Shown here: piece by piece, positions 19,136 through 28,893 of the stretch
Layout: the number at the start of each line of letters is the position of its first letter
Position numbering within the stretch: position 1 is the stretch's first letter
From: Tritrichomonas musculus
Taxonomy: Eukaryota; Parabasalia; Tritrichomonadida; Tritrichomonadidae
Length of the DNA: 64,000 bases
Direction of reading: 5' to 3'
Assembly: GCA_039105265.1 (NCBI GenBank)
Contig: JAPFFF010000003.1
Location: 3,410,001-3,474,000 of the forward strand
The notes under the pieces: generated by a model
Databases searched by the model: none
Told to the model about the DNA's origin: nothing
The model's input: the letters and a program-made list of their open reading frames with translations, nothing else
Made by a program: the position numbers and the translations under genes

Positions 19136-20140
19136 AGAGCATTTTCACCTTTATCATCATCATTTTTACGGTTATCAACATTCCATTTCTAAATACTAAG
19201 GTGAATTGTCACCTCTGCTTTCATTTAACAGCCACAACATGAAACAGAAAATGGAGTGGATAGATGACCAATTAAATGCATTCGTTCAATATATTCGACA
19301 TTATTCATTCAAATAATCAAATACTAAGGCCAATTAATAGGTCAAAACAAGCACTCAATTTATGTCAAATGCATTAAAGGTTAGCAGGTTAGATTTAACC
19401 CTATTTTTCTAACCTTATTGCTTCCGATCAATTCAGTTCGTTTAATAGTGTAGTTAATTTGTTCAATAACACTTACAATAATATCACAACAAGAAAGAGT
19501 GGGACAATTCAACATCATTTATTCAATTCCATTTCTAAATACTAAGGTGAATTGTATTAAAGGTGAGCAGGTGAATTGTCACTATATTTTTGTCACCTCT
19601 GCTTTCGATCAACAGCAACAACATGAAATAGAGAAATATGGACCAATCAAATGCATTCGTTCGTTTAATTCATTCAAACAATTCCATTCAATTCATTCAA
19701 CATCATTCATTCAATTCCAGTCAATTCATTCCATTTGTTCAATAAGGTCATTTCAGTTCCTTAATTTGCTTAATACTATCATTCGACATCATTCAATTCA
19801 TTCAATATGTTTATTCGTTTCATTCGTTCAATTCATTCAATTCCTTTCATTCAACATTATCATTCATTTCATTCATTCGTTCGTTCAAGTACTAAGGTTA
19901 ATTCACGTTCAAGCCGAGACTTTAATAATCAATAATGCTTCTGTTCCTTGTTCTTAGATTATGTAATGGACAGATTCAAATATAGGTCAATTCATGTAAA
20001 ATGCATTTAAAAAATACAGCTTCGTGTCACTGAATAGAACAAGTAAGATAAATATCTAGTTGACAAATACAAGGGTTAGAAAAATAGGGTTAGATCTAAC
20101 CTGTTAACCTTATTAGTAATCAGATCCTAAAAATGTAGTG

Positions 20141-20181
20141 GACAGATGACAGATGACTGATGACAGATGACTGATGACAGA
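20141..20181. repeat. Short tandem repeat ACAGATGACTGATG
   Basis: About three units of GACAGATGACTGAT at the right end of the repeat region, just before the two minus-strand ORF remnants. Confidence 0.8.
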
Positions 20182-20244
20182 ACATAAGCATCTATAAACA
20201 TCTTTGTTTAATATTATTCCAGGGAAGACAAAAATAATATATTA

Positions 20245-20517
20245 TCAGATCAACTCATTCATAACCTCCTTTAATACACCAAGGCACTTATCATTAACAC
20301 TATCCTTCTTGTCCACTATTAGTATTAAATTACCATTTCTTTTAGTAAACTTGTATCCAGTTATCTAAATCTGATTATTAAGTTCCTTAGTATTAAATTG
20401 ATTACAGTAAGGATTATTCTTTATAAGCTTCCTTAATGGTTTAATCTCATCTCTCTTAGCTAGCTCACTTATGAAGTTAAACAAAATTTCTTTTTCACTA
20501 ATATCATAAATATTCAT
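20245..20517 (-). pseudogene. Small ORF (90 codons) with one in-frame TAG
   Basis: Starts at ATG 20517 with MNIYDISEKEILFNFISELA and reads for 90 codons to TGA at 20245-20247, with one TAG at 20365-20367 splitting it after NNQI. Sequence on both sides of the stop is protein-like (KPLRKLIKNNPYC, then GYKFTKRNGNLILIVDKKD), and codon use matches the helicase island (AAG, AGA, AGT). Family not recognised. The C-terminal half looks like a small beta-rich domain. It faces the helicase gene across the repeat array. Confidence 0.6.
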
Positions 20518-20550
20518 TTAAATATAAACAAAAATAATAACAAAGATTGT

Positions 20551-21039
20551 TTACTTATTAATCATATCAGCAAAGACTTTATTTCTCCTCATCATCTTCG
20601 GCATCGGTTCGTAATAAATTATATCAACATCATCGCTCGAGTCTTCTTCTTTATTCTGTTTAATTACCTCGTTTATTAATTCTTTAGTAAGTTTCTTGTG
20701 CTCCTTTCGTTCTCTTTCTTTCTTTAAGTACTCATTTATCTGTTGCAATTCTTGTAGTATCTGTAAACTGATATAAGTCGGATCGATGTTAAAGCGGTGG
20801 CTGTACTTAGGGCTGTATAAAGGAGGTTGTTCGTCTTCTTCTTCTTTGTTATTTGTATTATATTGTTCATCATCATTATCGCTAGAGGATTCTTCGTCAT
20901 TTCTTTTTGTTTCTCATTCGTCTTGTTCTCTTTTTGTTTCTCGTTCGGCATCTCTTCTTATATTATCTGCAATGTCGTCTTCATTGTCATCGCTTACTTC
21001 TAATGGCTCCTTTCGTTTTTTAAAAAATATAATAAACAT
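20551..21039 (-). pseudogene. Acidic charged protein (162 codons) with one in-frame TGA
   Basis: From ATG 21039 the frame runs to TAA at 20551, broken once by a TGA (codon about 42) in a repeated Glu-Arg-Glu-Thr-Lys-Arg context, where CGA to TGA is the simplest change (inference). The product is very acidic and Ser/Asp/Glu-rich (DNEDDIADN, EESSSDNDDEQ, NKEEEDEQ), then has PPLYSPKYSHRFNIDPTYIS, a helical Lys/Glu segment and a conserved-looking end (DDVDIIYYEPMPKMMRRNK). It is separated by 33 bp from the other minus-strand remnant. Family not recognised. The acidic, disordered head followed by a basic helix recalls viral or plasmid accessory proteins, without evidence of function. Confidence 0.65.
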
Positions 21040-21174
21040 AAAATATTATTATATAACTAATAAAAATTCCAAGAAAAAGATTCGGGGAATCGTATTTTTC
21101 TACGCCACTTTTTGAAAACTTTTAAACTTTTTGAATACTTTTTTATACATTTTTTATTCAATTTTTGCTAAATA

Positions 21175-21390
21175 ATGCATAAAATTTTAGTTCAAATGGC
21201 TTCCCGATTCATCCAGCAATTCAAGGAGCCTGATTCGGCTTCGCGCAGCCCTGTGGTGATCACTGGTGCGTATATTCCTGAAAAATTATGTAAAAATAAA
21301 AAAAAATTATATCAAAAAAAGCAAATAGTTATAATTTTAATGAAAAATTTAAAATTACGATTTTTTTGGTTAATTTTCTTAACAGAGTAA
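21175..21390 (+). other. Possible gene fragment or first exon, 71 codons, uncertain
   Basis: ATG 21175 opens 71 codons. Only about 21195-21270 has coding-like composition (MASRFIQQFKEPDSASRSPV, then VITGAYIPE). After that the frame turns into Lys/Leu-rich AT noise. GTGCGTATAT at about 21264 could be a degenerate 5' splice site (trichomonad consensus GTAYGT), but no matching ACTAAC...ACACAG acceptor is visible downstream. It may be a gene fragment cut off at the right edge of the helicase island. Confidence 0.25.
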
Positions 21391-21616
21391 GTTAAATTTC
21401 ACCTTAAAATGGCGGTTTTTTACTTTCCATGAATAGCTATAAAAATCTAATCATTATTTTTTATTCCTTATAATATATCGTTTATACCAAATTAATAATT
21501 ATTAATATCATATATTTATTATAAATATATAATATAATAAAAATAATTAATGAATTATCCTGAGATATTTTAATTTAATCTAAAATTTCAAAGATTATAT
21601 TGCCATATTTAACTAA

Positions 21617-22603
21617 ATGACCTCAAGCGGAATATTTATCAAGTTTCTAGTTGATATATCAGAATTTACAATTTCTAATGATATAATAGGAAGTGGAACT
21701 TTTGGAGTTGTTAAAAAAGGGAAATCTCCAAAAAAAAATAATCAAAAAGAAACCGAGTGCGCCATTAAATATATTAAAGCTGATAAAATCAAAACAAGAG
21801 ATGATCATGAAAAACTTATCAATGAGATTAGGTGCCAGACTAAACTCAACTATATTGGGATTATGCCATTAATTGGATACTCAATTCCATTCATGGGCAT
21901 TGGATCTTATACAATTATTACACCATTTATGCCAAATGGGTCTCTTAGTAGTTTGATTCAAGAAGTATCTATAGGGAACTCACCAGAGAATTGGGAAACT
22001 ATTAAAGCAATTAATATATTTGGAATTGCTGCTGGTATGGCATATGTTCATCAAAACGGCATCATTCACAGAGATTTAAAAACTGAGAATGTTATGCTTG
22101 ATGAAAATTATCTACCCAAAATTGCTGACTTTGGCCTTTCAAGAGTTTTTCAAAAAGATACTGAAGAAAAAACAATTATGACTGTAGGTGTTGGAACACC
22201 AATATATATGGCTCCCGAATTATTTTTAGAAGATCATTACACGAACAAAATTGATGTGTTTGCTTATGCAATAATTTTATATGAAATATTAACACAAAAT
22301 AAACCATATTACGAAAAGGAGAATCTAAGTCAATATCAAATTTTTCGTGACGTTTCTCAAGGCTTAAGACCTAAGATTCGACAACACGAAATTTCAAATA
22401 ATTTTGCCAACCTCATAGAAAATTGTTGGGCTCAAGATCCAGATTTACGCCCATCTTTTATTAAGATTGTTAAAGATTTTTTGGATCATGTGAGCGATTA
22501 TTTTGATATAAATATAATTGATGAGATATTTTTTAATGATTACATTGAACAAGCTACGAAAAGTTTAGATTTTAGTGTCTTGGTTAATAAAAAAAATATA
22601 TAA
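21617..22603 (+). CDS. TKL-like protein kinase, 328 aa
   Basis: Active-looking eukaryotic protein kinase that phosphorylates Ser/Thr (or Tyr) in proteins. It has all catalytic landmarks: glycine loop IGSGTFGVVKKG (about residues 25-36), VAIK-type lysine in CAIKYI, helix-C Glu in INEIRCQTKL, catalytic loop HRDLKTEN (about 150-157), DFGLS (about 171-175), MAPELF (APE motif) and the late Arg in DLRPSF. The domain fills nearly the whole protein, with a short C-terminal tail. The closest style is the tyrosine-kinase-like kinases that are greatly expanded in trichomonads. No signal peptide or extra domain is seen. It is the first ordinary gene to the right of the repeat island. Confidence 0.93.
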   Translation: MTSSGIFIKFLVDISEFTISNDIIGSGTFGVVKKGKSPKKNNQKETECAIKYIKADKIKTRDDHEKLINEIRCQTKLNYIGIMPLIGYSIPFMGIGSYTIITPFMPNGSLSSLIQEVSIGNSPENWETIKAINIFGIAAGMAYVHQNGIIHRDLKTENVMLDENYLPKIADFGLSRVFQKDTEEKTIMTVGVGTPIYMAPELFLEDHYTNKIDVFAYAIILYEILTQNKPYYEKENLSQYQIFRDVSQGLRPKIRQHEISNNFANLIENCWAQDPDLRPSFIKIVKDFLDHVSDYFDINIIDEIFFNDYIEQATKSLDFSVLVNKKNI

Positions 22604-23791
22604 CCTAATTTTAAAATTCATTTAATTTTCTAGTTTATTTTATTTACTTTTGCTTTTGCTATTGATTTGTTCTTTCTTTTAAAACAATGATTTGCGTTTT
22701 GAACTCTTTAACGATCAGAATTTGAAAATAACCACATAATTTTGGATATTAAAAAATAAAAATATTCCTTTAAAACTTTGTACTTAAATTTATAAATATT
22801 TATAAGAAATTTATATACAATATTTATGTTATAATATGATAAAATACAGTATTATTAATAATGTTCCGATGATATATATGAGCAAATAATTTTTGAATGA
22901 AATTTAAAATTGAATAATCATTATTTATGAGTATTTCAGGCCATCATATAACATTGCTTTTATGCAAATTCATGACAAAAATGGATTGAAATACTTAATT
23001 TTTAGATTACAAGATTTTTAAATAGAACTACTTGGCGTTTCTAAATTAATATCCGTTAAATAATATTTGCAAGTTTTTACTTATCATTAATCAGAATTCA
23101 TTGTTATTTTATAAAGGCTCAAAAATCATGTGATCATCAAATATAAAATTGGATTAATGCCAATGTCCACCATTTATAAGTTAAAATATTTAAATTGATA
23201 ACACAAAAAATAATAATTTGAAGTAGAATAACAAGTAGATTTCAACAAAGTCAAAATATTGCTTGAATTATTAAAAGAATCACAAGAACTTTCTTTTTTT
23301 TAAAGAAATATAAAATTGATATTATTTAGCAAAAAGAAAAAAATGCTCCTAAACAGAGAGAAATGGATAAAAAATACTAATATACACTCTATATTTAATA
23401 AATTATATGTGAAATGATATTTGTTTAACCAAATGAACTTTTTTTTTTATTCAAAAAGTTTCATATCAGTATGAAACCACTAAATACATATATCATCGTT
23501 TTACTTCGAAAAAATAAAAAATAATATCTAAAAACTAAATATATATTAAAATATTAAAAATTTAATATATATTGATGTTTTCCAAATAGATAATTAATTT
23601 GTTGAGTAAGTTAAAAATTGATTGTTTTTTTCAATTAGACCATTTCAATTGTTTAAAAATTGAAAAACATCAATTCACTTCAGATAGATTTATTGTTTAT
23701 ACAATTTTATATTGTTATAAACCTTTGAAAAAGCACTCACAAAATCTAAGTTTTATACAAAAGAAGAAGTTTACATCATCCAACCCACTTC
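22604..23791. other. Intergenic, about 1.2 kb
   Basis: Very AT-rich. An ORF of 74 codons (23599-23823, TTG start) has no coding character. The last 30 bases include TCATCCAACCCACTTC just before the next ATG, a loose initiator-like context. No repeat or RNA gene seen. Confidence 0.4.
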
Positions 23792-26700
23792 ATGAGTTCA
23801 AAGAAATCATCAAAATCTTCTAATGATAACAAGAAAAATAAATCAGACTCGAAGTCAAAATCCGCCGCTGATTCATCCTCAGAGTCTGTTGAATACGTTT
23901 ACGAAGAAGAAGAAGAGGAAGAAGAAGCTCCTGAACAAAAGAAAAAATTGTCTAAAGTTCAGAAAGAAAGTTCTTCATCTTTCGAAAAACGAAAAGAGAG
24001 CACCAAACAGCAAGTCAAAGGAGCAAATGCCGCAAAGCTTGGCGTAGACAAGCCTAAAAATACCAAGGATGCAGAACCAACAAAAACACAACCAAAAAAG
24101 CCAGATTCAAAGAAAGAAAAGCCAAAGGATGATAAATCAGATGAAGACGAATACGTTATATATGAAGAAGAGGAGGAAGAGGAAGAAGAACCAGATAAGA
24201 AAAAGAAACCACCAACAAAGAAAACCAATGATGAGAAACCTAAACCTGCAGCGAATGGAGCATCTCCAAAAAAGGAAGCTCCAAAGAAAGATGAAAAGCC
24301 TCAAATAACTAAACAAAAATCCGATTCAGAAGCAATATCAAGTGAAGAACCTCCGAAAAAAGAAGAACCTCCAAAGAAAGAAGCTCCTCCAAAGAAGGAA
24401 GAGCCACCAAAAGAAGAAGAAAAGCCAAAACCAGCATTTAAACCAGCATCCAAACCGGGCGGCCTTATGGAAAAAATGAAAGCCTTTCAATCACCACCAC
24501 CAGAAGATAAACCACTTCCAAAGAAAGAGCCAGTTGTTTCAAGCAGTGGGAGCGGTGGCCTTAGCTTTAAGGATAAGTTAAAGTTAGCTCAACAAGGAAG
24601 TTCAGCCCAGGAATCATCACCAATAAAACCAGCACCAAAACCAGCACCAAAAGAACAGGAACCAGGTGAAGAAAGCAAATCAGAATCAACACCTCAACCG
24701 AAGAAAAGTGCTTTTGCTGATCGAATGAAAGCCTTTCAATCACCACCACCAGAAGATAAACCACTTCCGAAGAAAGAGCCAGTTGTTTCAAGCAGTGGGA
24801 GCGGTGGCCTCAGCTTTAAGGATAAATTAAAGTTAGCTCAACAAGCAGGACCAACTCAAGAATCATCACCAATAAAACCAGCACCAAAACCAGAACCAAA
24901 GGAAGAAGAAGATAGCAAAGAAAAAGATTCCGAGAATCAAAAAGAAGAAGAATCTGCAAAAGAAGAAGAATCTATAAAAGAAGAAGAATCTTCAAAAGAA
25001 GAAGAATCTACAAAAGAAGAGGAAAAATCCAAAGAAGAAGAATCTACAAAAGAAGAGGAAAAACCAAAGGAAGAAGTAAAACCAAAGGAAGAAGAAAAAC
25101 CAAAGGAAGAAGTAAAACCACAGCCAAAGAGAAATGCCTTTGCGGATCGAATGAAAGCATTTCAATCACCACCGCCAGAAGATAAACCACCTCCAAAGAA
25201 AGAACCAGTTGTTTCTAGTGGAGGAGGAGGCCTTACCTTCAGAGAGAAACTATTATTAGCTCAGCAAGGCGGATCTATTCATGAAAGCGCACCACCTAAA
25301 CCAGCACCTAAACCAGCTCCCAAGCCAGCACCCAAAGAAGAAAGTGCAGAAAAGGAAGAAGATTCTCCACCAGAGGAAGAAAAACCCAAAGAAGAAGCAA
25401 AACCACAGCCAAAGAGAAATGCTTTTGCAGATCGAATGAAAGCATTTCAATCACCACCGCCAGAAGATAAACCACCTCCAAAGAAAGAACCAGTTGTATC
25501 TAGTGGAGGAGGAGGCCTTAGCTTCAGAGAGAAACTATTATTAGCTCAGCAAGGTGGACCTGTTCATGATGGCGGTATGCCACCTAAGCCTAAACCAAAA
25601 CCAAAGAAAGAAGAAGAAGAAATAAATGAAGAAGCAAACAAAGAAGAAGAAGAAGATAAATCAGAAAACAACGAAGCTTCAGAAAATAGCGAAGAGAGTG
25701 AAGCTGAAGCCAAACCACAACCACCAGATACCAAACCTAAACCACCAGATTCAAAGCCGAAGCCACCAGAATCCAAACCACAGCCACCAGAATCCAAACC
25801 ACAACCACCAAAGAAGACAGGAGGAGCAGCAAGCAGTTCAATCCAAGAGAAAATACGAATTCAACAACAACAACAGCAACAGAATCAAAAAGAAGAAGCT
25901 GATACTAGTGAAGAACAACCAAAACCAAAACCAAATCGTTTTGGTGGAGTTGCAATGCCTGGAATGTTTCCAATGGGAGCTCCATTTCCAGGAGCTCCTT
26001 ATCCAGGTAAAAAGAAAGCAGCAGATGATACAGAAGTCGATACCAGTATTGATAAAGTTGTTGAAGCACCTAAAATGATTACAAGACGTGCACCAATTCG
26101 AAGAAGACAAACATGTACATCAACAAATCTTTCAAATTTATTAGCGGAAGAAAGAGCAAATGCAGCTCAAACTCCTCCAGGTGGAAACTCAACTCCAAAT
26201 TCGCCACCAAATTCACCACCAAATTCACCTCCTGCTCGAATTCCAGGACGTCCACCAAACAGAGGCGGTGGAAGAAGACTTCCAACCAGAGTCGCTAATA
26301 TTCTCGCTGATGTCGCAGAATCTAAACCTCCCGAGCCACCAGCAGAAAAGCCACAGCCACCAGCAGAGAAACCAGAGCCACCAGCAGAGAAGCCAGAGCC
26401 ACCATCAGAAGCTTCATCTGATTCAGAAGAAGCACCTAAAACTCCTGAGAAGCCACTTTCCAGAGAATCTAGCGATGCATCTAAAGTTAAGTCAGAAAAA
26501 TCCACGTCAGATGTTGATTTGGCACCTTCAAAGAGACGAAAGTCAATTGCGGACGATGGAAAAGGCGACAAGAAGCACAAATTTAATAGAAAGTCTCTGG
26601 CTGCAGATGATAATGATGACGAAAATCCATCTAAGGGTCATGACCATAAAAAGCATCATGATGATAAGAAGCACAAACACAAGAAGACTAAAGATTCAGA

Positions 26701-27175
26701 TGATTCAGACGAAAATGATAAGAAGAAACATGGAAAGAAGTCGAAAGGCAGAGATTCTACTGAAGCATCAGAACCAGAACATTCAAAGTCTGAAACTGAT
26801 GATGAAAGTAAAGATAAAAAGAAGAAGTTCGGAAGGAAATCAAAAGGAAAAGAGGCATCAGAACCATCAGAACCAGAACAAGAACCAGCAAAATCCGAGG
26901 CTGATGAAGAAACTCCTTCTACCAGCAAGGATAAGAAGAAGAAAGATAAAGATGACAAGAAGAAGAAGAAAGAAGATAAAGAAAAGAAGAAGAAAGAAGA
27001 AAAGGAAAAAGAAAAGAAGAAGAAGGAAGAAAAAGAGGAAAAGAAGAAGAAGGATGATAAAGATAAAAAGAAGAAAGATGACAAAGATAAGAAGAAAGGA
27101 AAAGATAAAACTGAAAGTGATGCTGCTCCTGAAGAAGGAAACGATGATAAAAAGAAACATAAGAAGAAGAAATGA
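23792..27175 (+). CDS. Lys/Glu/Pro-rich low-complexity protein with four MKAFQSPPPEDKP repeats, 1127 aa
   Basis: Large, probably disordered protein of unknown function. The N-terminal 220 residues are Ser, Lys, Glu and Pro runs. Four copies of a module of about 45 residues follow, at about 224-270, 307-353, 448-495 and 545-592. Each reads DRMKAFQSPPPEDKP, then PKKEPVVSS, then a Gly-rich linker and GLSFKDKLKLAQQ. Between them lie KEEES/KPKEE and PAPKPAPK runs. Later come SIQEKIRIQQQQQQQ, a basic patch (RRAPIRRRQTC), NSPPNSPPNSPP, a Pro/Glu-rich PPAEKPEPP tract and a C-terminal third of Lys/Glu/Asp/His repeats. The short helical repeat core could be a protein-binding (possibly cytoskeletal) motif, but this is inference. 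There is no signal peptide or membrane segment, and antisense ORFs over it are artefacts of the repeats. Confidence 0.8.
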   Translation: MSSKKSSKSSNDNKKNKSDSKSKSAADSSSESVEYVYEEEEEEEEAPEQKKKLSKVQKESSSSFEKRKESTKQQVKGANAAKLGVDKPKNTKDAEPTKTQPKKPDSKKEKPKDDKSDEDEYVIYEEEEEEEEEPDKKKKPPTKKTNDEKPKPAANGASPKKEAPKKDEKPQITKQKSDSEAISSEEPPKKEEPPKKEAPPKKEEPPKEEEKPKPAFKPASKPGGLMEKMKAFQSPPPEDKPLPKKEPVVSSSGSGGLSFKDKLKLAQQGSSAQESSPIKPAPKPAPKEQEPGEESKSESTPQPKKSAFADRMKAFQSPPPEDKPLPKKEPVVSSSGSGGLSFKDKLKLAQQAGPTQESSPIKPAPKPEPKEEEDSKEKDSENQKEEESAKEEESIKEEESSKEEESTKEEEKSKEEESTKEEEKPKEEVKPKEEEKPKEEVKPQPKRNAFADRMKAFQSPPPEDKPPPKKEPVVSSGGGGLTFREKLLLAQQGGSIHESAPPKPAPKPAPKPAPKEESAEKEEDSPPEEEKPKEEAKPQPKRNAFADRMKAFQSPPPEDKPPPKKEPVVSSGGGGLSFREKLLLAQQGGPVHDGGMPPKPKPKPKKEEEEINEEANKEEEEDKSENNEASENSEESEAEAKPQPPDTKPKPPDSKPKPPESKPQPPESKPQPPKKTGGAASSSIQEKIRIQQQQQQQNQKEEADTSEEQPKPKPNRFGGVAMPGMFPMGAPFPGAPYPGKKKAADDTEVDTSIDKVVEAPKMITRRAPIRRRQTCTSTNLSNLLAEERANAAQTPPGGNSTPNSPPNSPPNSPPARIPGRPPNRGGGRRLPTRVANILADVAESKPPEPPAEKPQPPAEKPEPPAEKPEPPSEASSDSEEAPKTPEKPLSRESSDASKVKSEKSTSDVDLAPSKRRKSIADDGKGDKKHKFNRKSLAADDNDDENPSKGHDHKKHHDDKKHKHKKTKDSDDSDENDKKKHGKKSKGRDSTEASEPEHSKSETDDESKDKKKKFGRKSKGKEASEPSEPEQEPAKSEADEETPSTSKDKKKKDKDDKKKKKEDKEKKKKEEKEKEKKKKEEKEEKKKKDDKDKKKKDDKDKKKGKDKTESDAAPEEGNDDKKKHKKKK

Positions 27176-27725
27176 AGATATTTATCATTAATTACTAATA
27201 CAAAATGATATTTATATATCTTTATTATGGAGTTTTCGGATTCGGATTTCATTAATGTGATAATCATTAAATTTAGTTTGAACATTTTTTTTTAAACTTT
27301 GACAAATTTTTATATATAGCAAAAATAAAAATTACATGTTCAAATAACGCAAATATTTTTAAAGTTATAAAATAACTTTATTTGCATAATTAATTGATGT
27401 CTAATTGCATTTATTTATAATTAGAGATTTGAGATTTTAAGAGTATGGCAATCATCAAATGCTCATTAGTAACAGTATTATTAAATACTAGACAATTATA
27501 ATGATATTCATCTTCAAATATTATTTCAAAGTTTTAAATTAAGTTTAAATAATCAATTTAAAATTATTAAATATCGATATTAAATTATATTATAAAAATT
27601 TAATAATATATTAAATAAATATTAAGAAATAATCTTTTTTTAATTTTGAATTAATATTCTATTTCATTGAATTTTTTTCATAACATAGATATCAAAAAGT
27701 TTAACAAATTAAATCAGTTCAGAAA
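27176..27725. other. Intergenic, about 550 bp
   Basis: AT-rich spacer. The final bases before the next gene include AATCAGTTCAGAAAATG, a weak initiator-like context. Nothing else seen. Confidence 0.4.
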
Positions 27726-28529
27726 ATGCCTCCAAAATATGCAGAGGATATTGTGGCGCTATTTAGGCCTAGACCTAAATTGAGATTTGTTGAACCAATT
27801 CCAAGACCGAAACCACAAAAGTTTACAGGAATATCTCAATTACTACCAATCATAAAACAAATAGATAATCATCCTTCAAGTGAAATACAACTTCCAGCAA
27901 ATGAAGCAAGAATTAAACGACGAGAACAACGTGTCGAAGCCAATAGACAACGTATTGCTGCCCAAAAACAGAAATATCATCCAACTGATAATCCAAATGC
28001 GACTTCAAATCCTTACAACACACTATTTATTTCGGGTTTACCAGATGATGTTACCGAAGACAAAATACGATATGAACTTGGAACTTTTGGGCCAATTAAA
28101 TCAATCAAATTTGTATATAATTCAAACACAAATAAACGAAAACCTTATTGTTTTTGCGAATTTGAACGGGAAGATTCTCTAAAAAATGCATTGATTCAAG
28201 GTGCTCGACTTTATTTTAATAATAAAAAAATGATTGTCGACTGTGAAAGAGGAAGAACGGTTGATGGATGGCTACCAAGAAGACTTGGTGGTGGAATAGG
28301 TGGGGCATCTCGTCGTTTCTCTAAAAAGTTGATTGTTCTGGAAGTCGAAAAAAGTATAAAGAGAAAGTCAAATGCATTAAAATACGGAAAAAGATATAGA
28401 GGAACTGCTGTAGAAGAATCAAAAAGGAGAGATGAAAAATTGGGAATTGATAGATCTAAAATTAGACAATATCATATGAGAAACAATCGAAGATCTAATA
28501 GAAGACCAAATAATAATAGGCCATCCTAA
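27726..28529 (+). CDS. SNRNP70: U1 small nuclear ribonucleoprotein 70 kDa protein (U1-70K), 267 aa
   Basis: Core protein of the U1 snRNP, which binds stem-loop I of U1 RNA and helps define 5' splice sites. The N-terminal U1-70K region is recognisable (ALFRPRPKLRFVEPIPRPKP, then GISQLLP), followed by the charged RRxQRVEAxRQRIAAQK helix. The RRM spans about residues 98-180, with RNP2 LFISGL and an RNP1-like segment KPYCFCEF. The family hallmark after the RRM, VDCERGRTVDGWLPRRLGGG, is almost identical to that of animals and plants. The C-terminal Arg/Lys/Asn-rich tail is short and lacks the long RS domain. A full U1-70K fits a genome that still has some introns, although none is evident in this window. 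Stop is TAA in TAAA context. Confidence 0.96.
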   Translation: MPPKYAEDIVALFRPRPKLRFVEPIPRPKPQKFTGISQLLPIIKQIDNHPSSEIQLPANEARIKRREQRVEANRQRIAAQKQKYHPTDNPNATSNPYNTLFISGLPDDVTEDKIRYELGTFGPIKSIKFVYNSNTNKRKPYCFCEFEREDSLKNALIQGARLYFNNKKMIVDCERGRTVDGWLPRRLGGGIGGASRRFSKKLIVLEVEKSIKRKSNALKYGKRYRGTAVEESKRRDEKLGIDRSKIRQYHMRNNRRSNRRPNNNRPS

Positions 28530-28884
28530 ATCTAATTATATTATTTGTATACCATTTTTAAAGTTCCGAATATCACATTATCAATTGCCATTTATAACCA
28601 ATTGATAAATTCTATGCACCAGGGAAAAAGAAAATTAACAATCAATAATATGTTATATATAACTTTCTCTCATAAATTCTATCACATCAATAACATGCCA
28701 TTTGTACACAATGGAAAATATCGAATCAGTTGATTATGTATATTAATGTTTTTGCGATTATAAATAAAAATTATATAGGTTATTTTAATTCACATTCAAT
28801 ATTGATTTTTCAAATTTTTCAAAGAATTCAAATTCAATATAACAGAAATTCTATTCAAATTCCCCGCTTTTAAACCATTTTATA
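28530..28884. other. Intergenic, about 350 bp
   Basis: AT-rich spacer. A 62-codon ORF here is not supported by composition. The only higher-GC spot is TCCCCGC just before the initiator of the next gene. Confidence 0.4.
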
Positions 28885-28890
28885 TCATTT
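28885..28890 (+). promoter_or_regulatory. Initiator-like motif TCATTT, 3 nt before the ATG
   Basis: TCATTT with the putative +1 A at 28887, seven bases before ATG 28894, an ideal fit in sequence and position to the trichomonad Inr TCA+1Y(T/A). Predicts a very short 5' UTR. Confidence 0.5.
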
Positions 28891-28893
28891 CTC

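Larger units (their letters stand above)
16580..19965. repeat. ATTCATTCAATTCGTTCA-type repeat array, about 3.4 kb
   Basis: Hundreds of near-identical 4- to 5-bp steps built from TTCATTC, AATTCG, TTCGTTCA and TTCAAT, for example a 16-bp step, TTCAATTCATTCTATTCG, repeated four times at about 16635-16700. The plus strand is pyrimidine-biased with little G outside CG steps. The array is interrupted by longer conserved units (listed separately) and by recurring phrases such as ATACTAAGGTGAATTGTC and CACTCAATTTATGT.AAATGCATTAA. Open frames inside it, rich in Ser, Phe, Ile and His, are by-products. Regular spacing of short sites makes it iteron-like, but it lacks the fixed spacer-repeat pattern of CRISPR. 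Confidence 0.85.

Noticed and set aside
16550-19957. ORFs of Ser/Phe/Ile/His composition inside the TTCATTC array (for example 19499-19957)
   Set aside because: Produced by the simple repeat; start codons are non-ATG or arbitrary and there is no conserved protein pattern.
16580-19965. CRISPR array
   Set aside because: Repeats are 4-10 bp and degenerate, with no constant repeat-spacer spacing and no cas genes; the genome is eukaryotic.
14240-21120. Maverick/Polinton element
   Set aside because: No protein-primed DNA polymerase, integrase, packaging ATPase or capsid ORF, and no long terminal inverted repeats were seen.
23599-23823. 74-codon ORF overlapping the start of the Lys/Glu-rich gene
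   Set aside because: TTG start, no family pattern, overlaps a strong gene.
26656-27285. Minus-strand ORFs rich in Phe, Ser and Leu over the Lys/Glu-rich gene (also 23959-24228, 26167-26580, 26160-27191 plus)
   Set aside because: Shadows of GAA/AAG-type codon runs of the real gene in other frames.
28545-28733. 62-codon ORF after U1-70K
   Set aside because: No coding character; AT-rich spacer.
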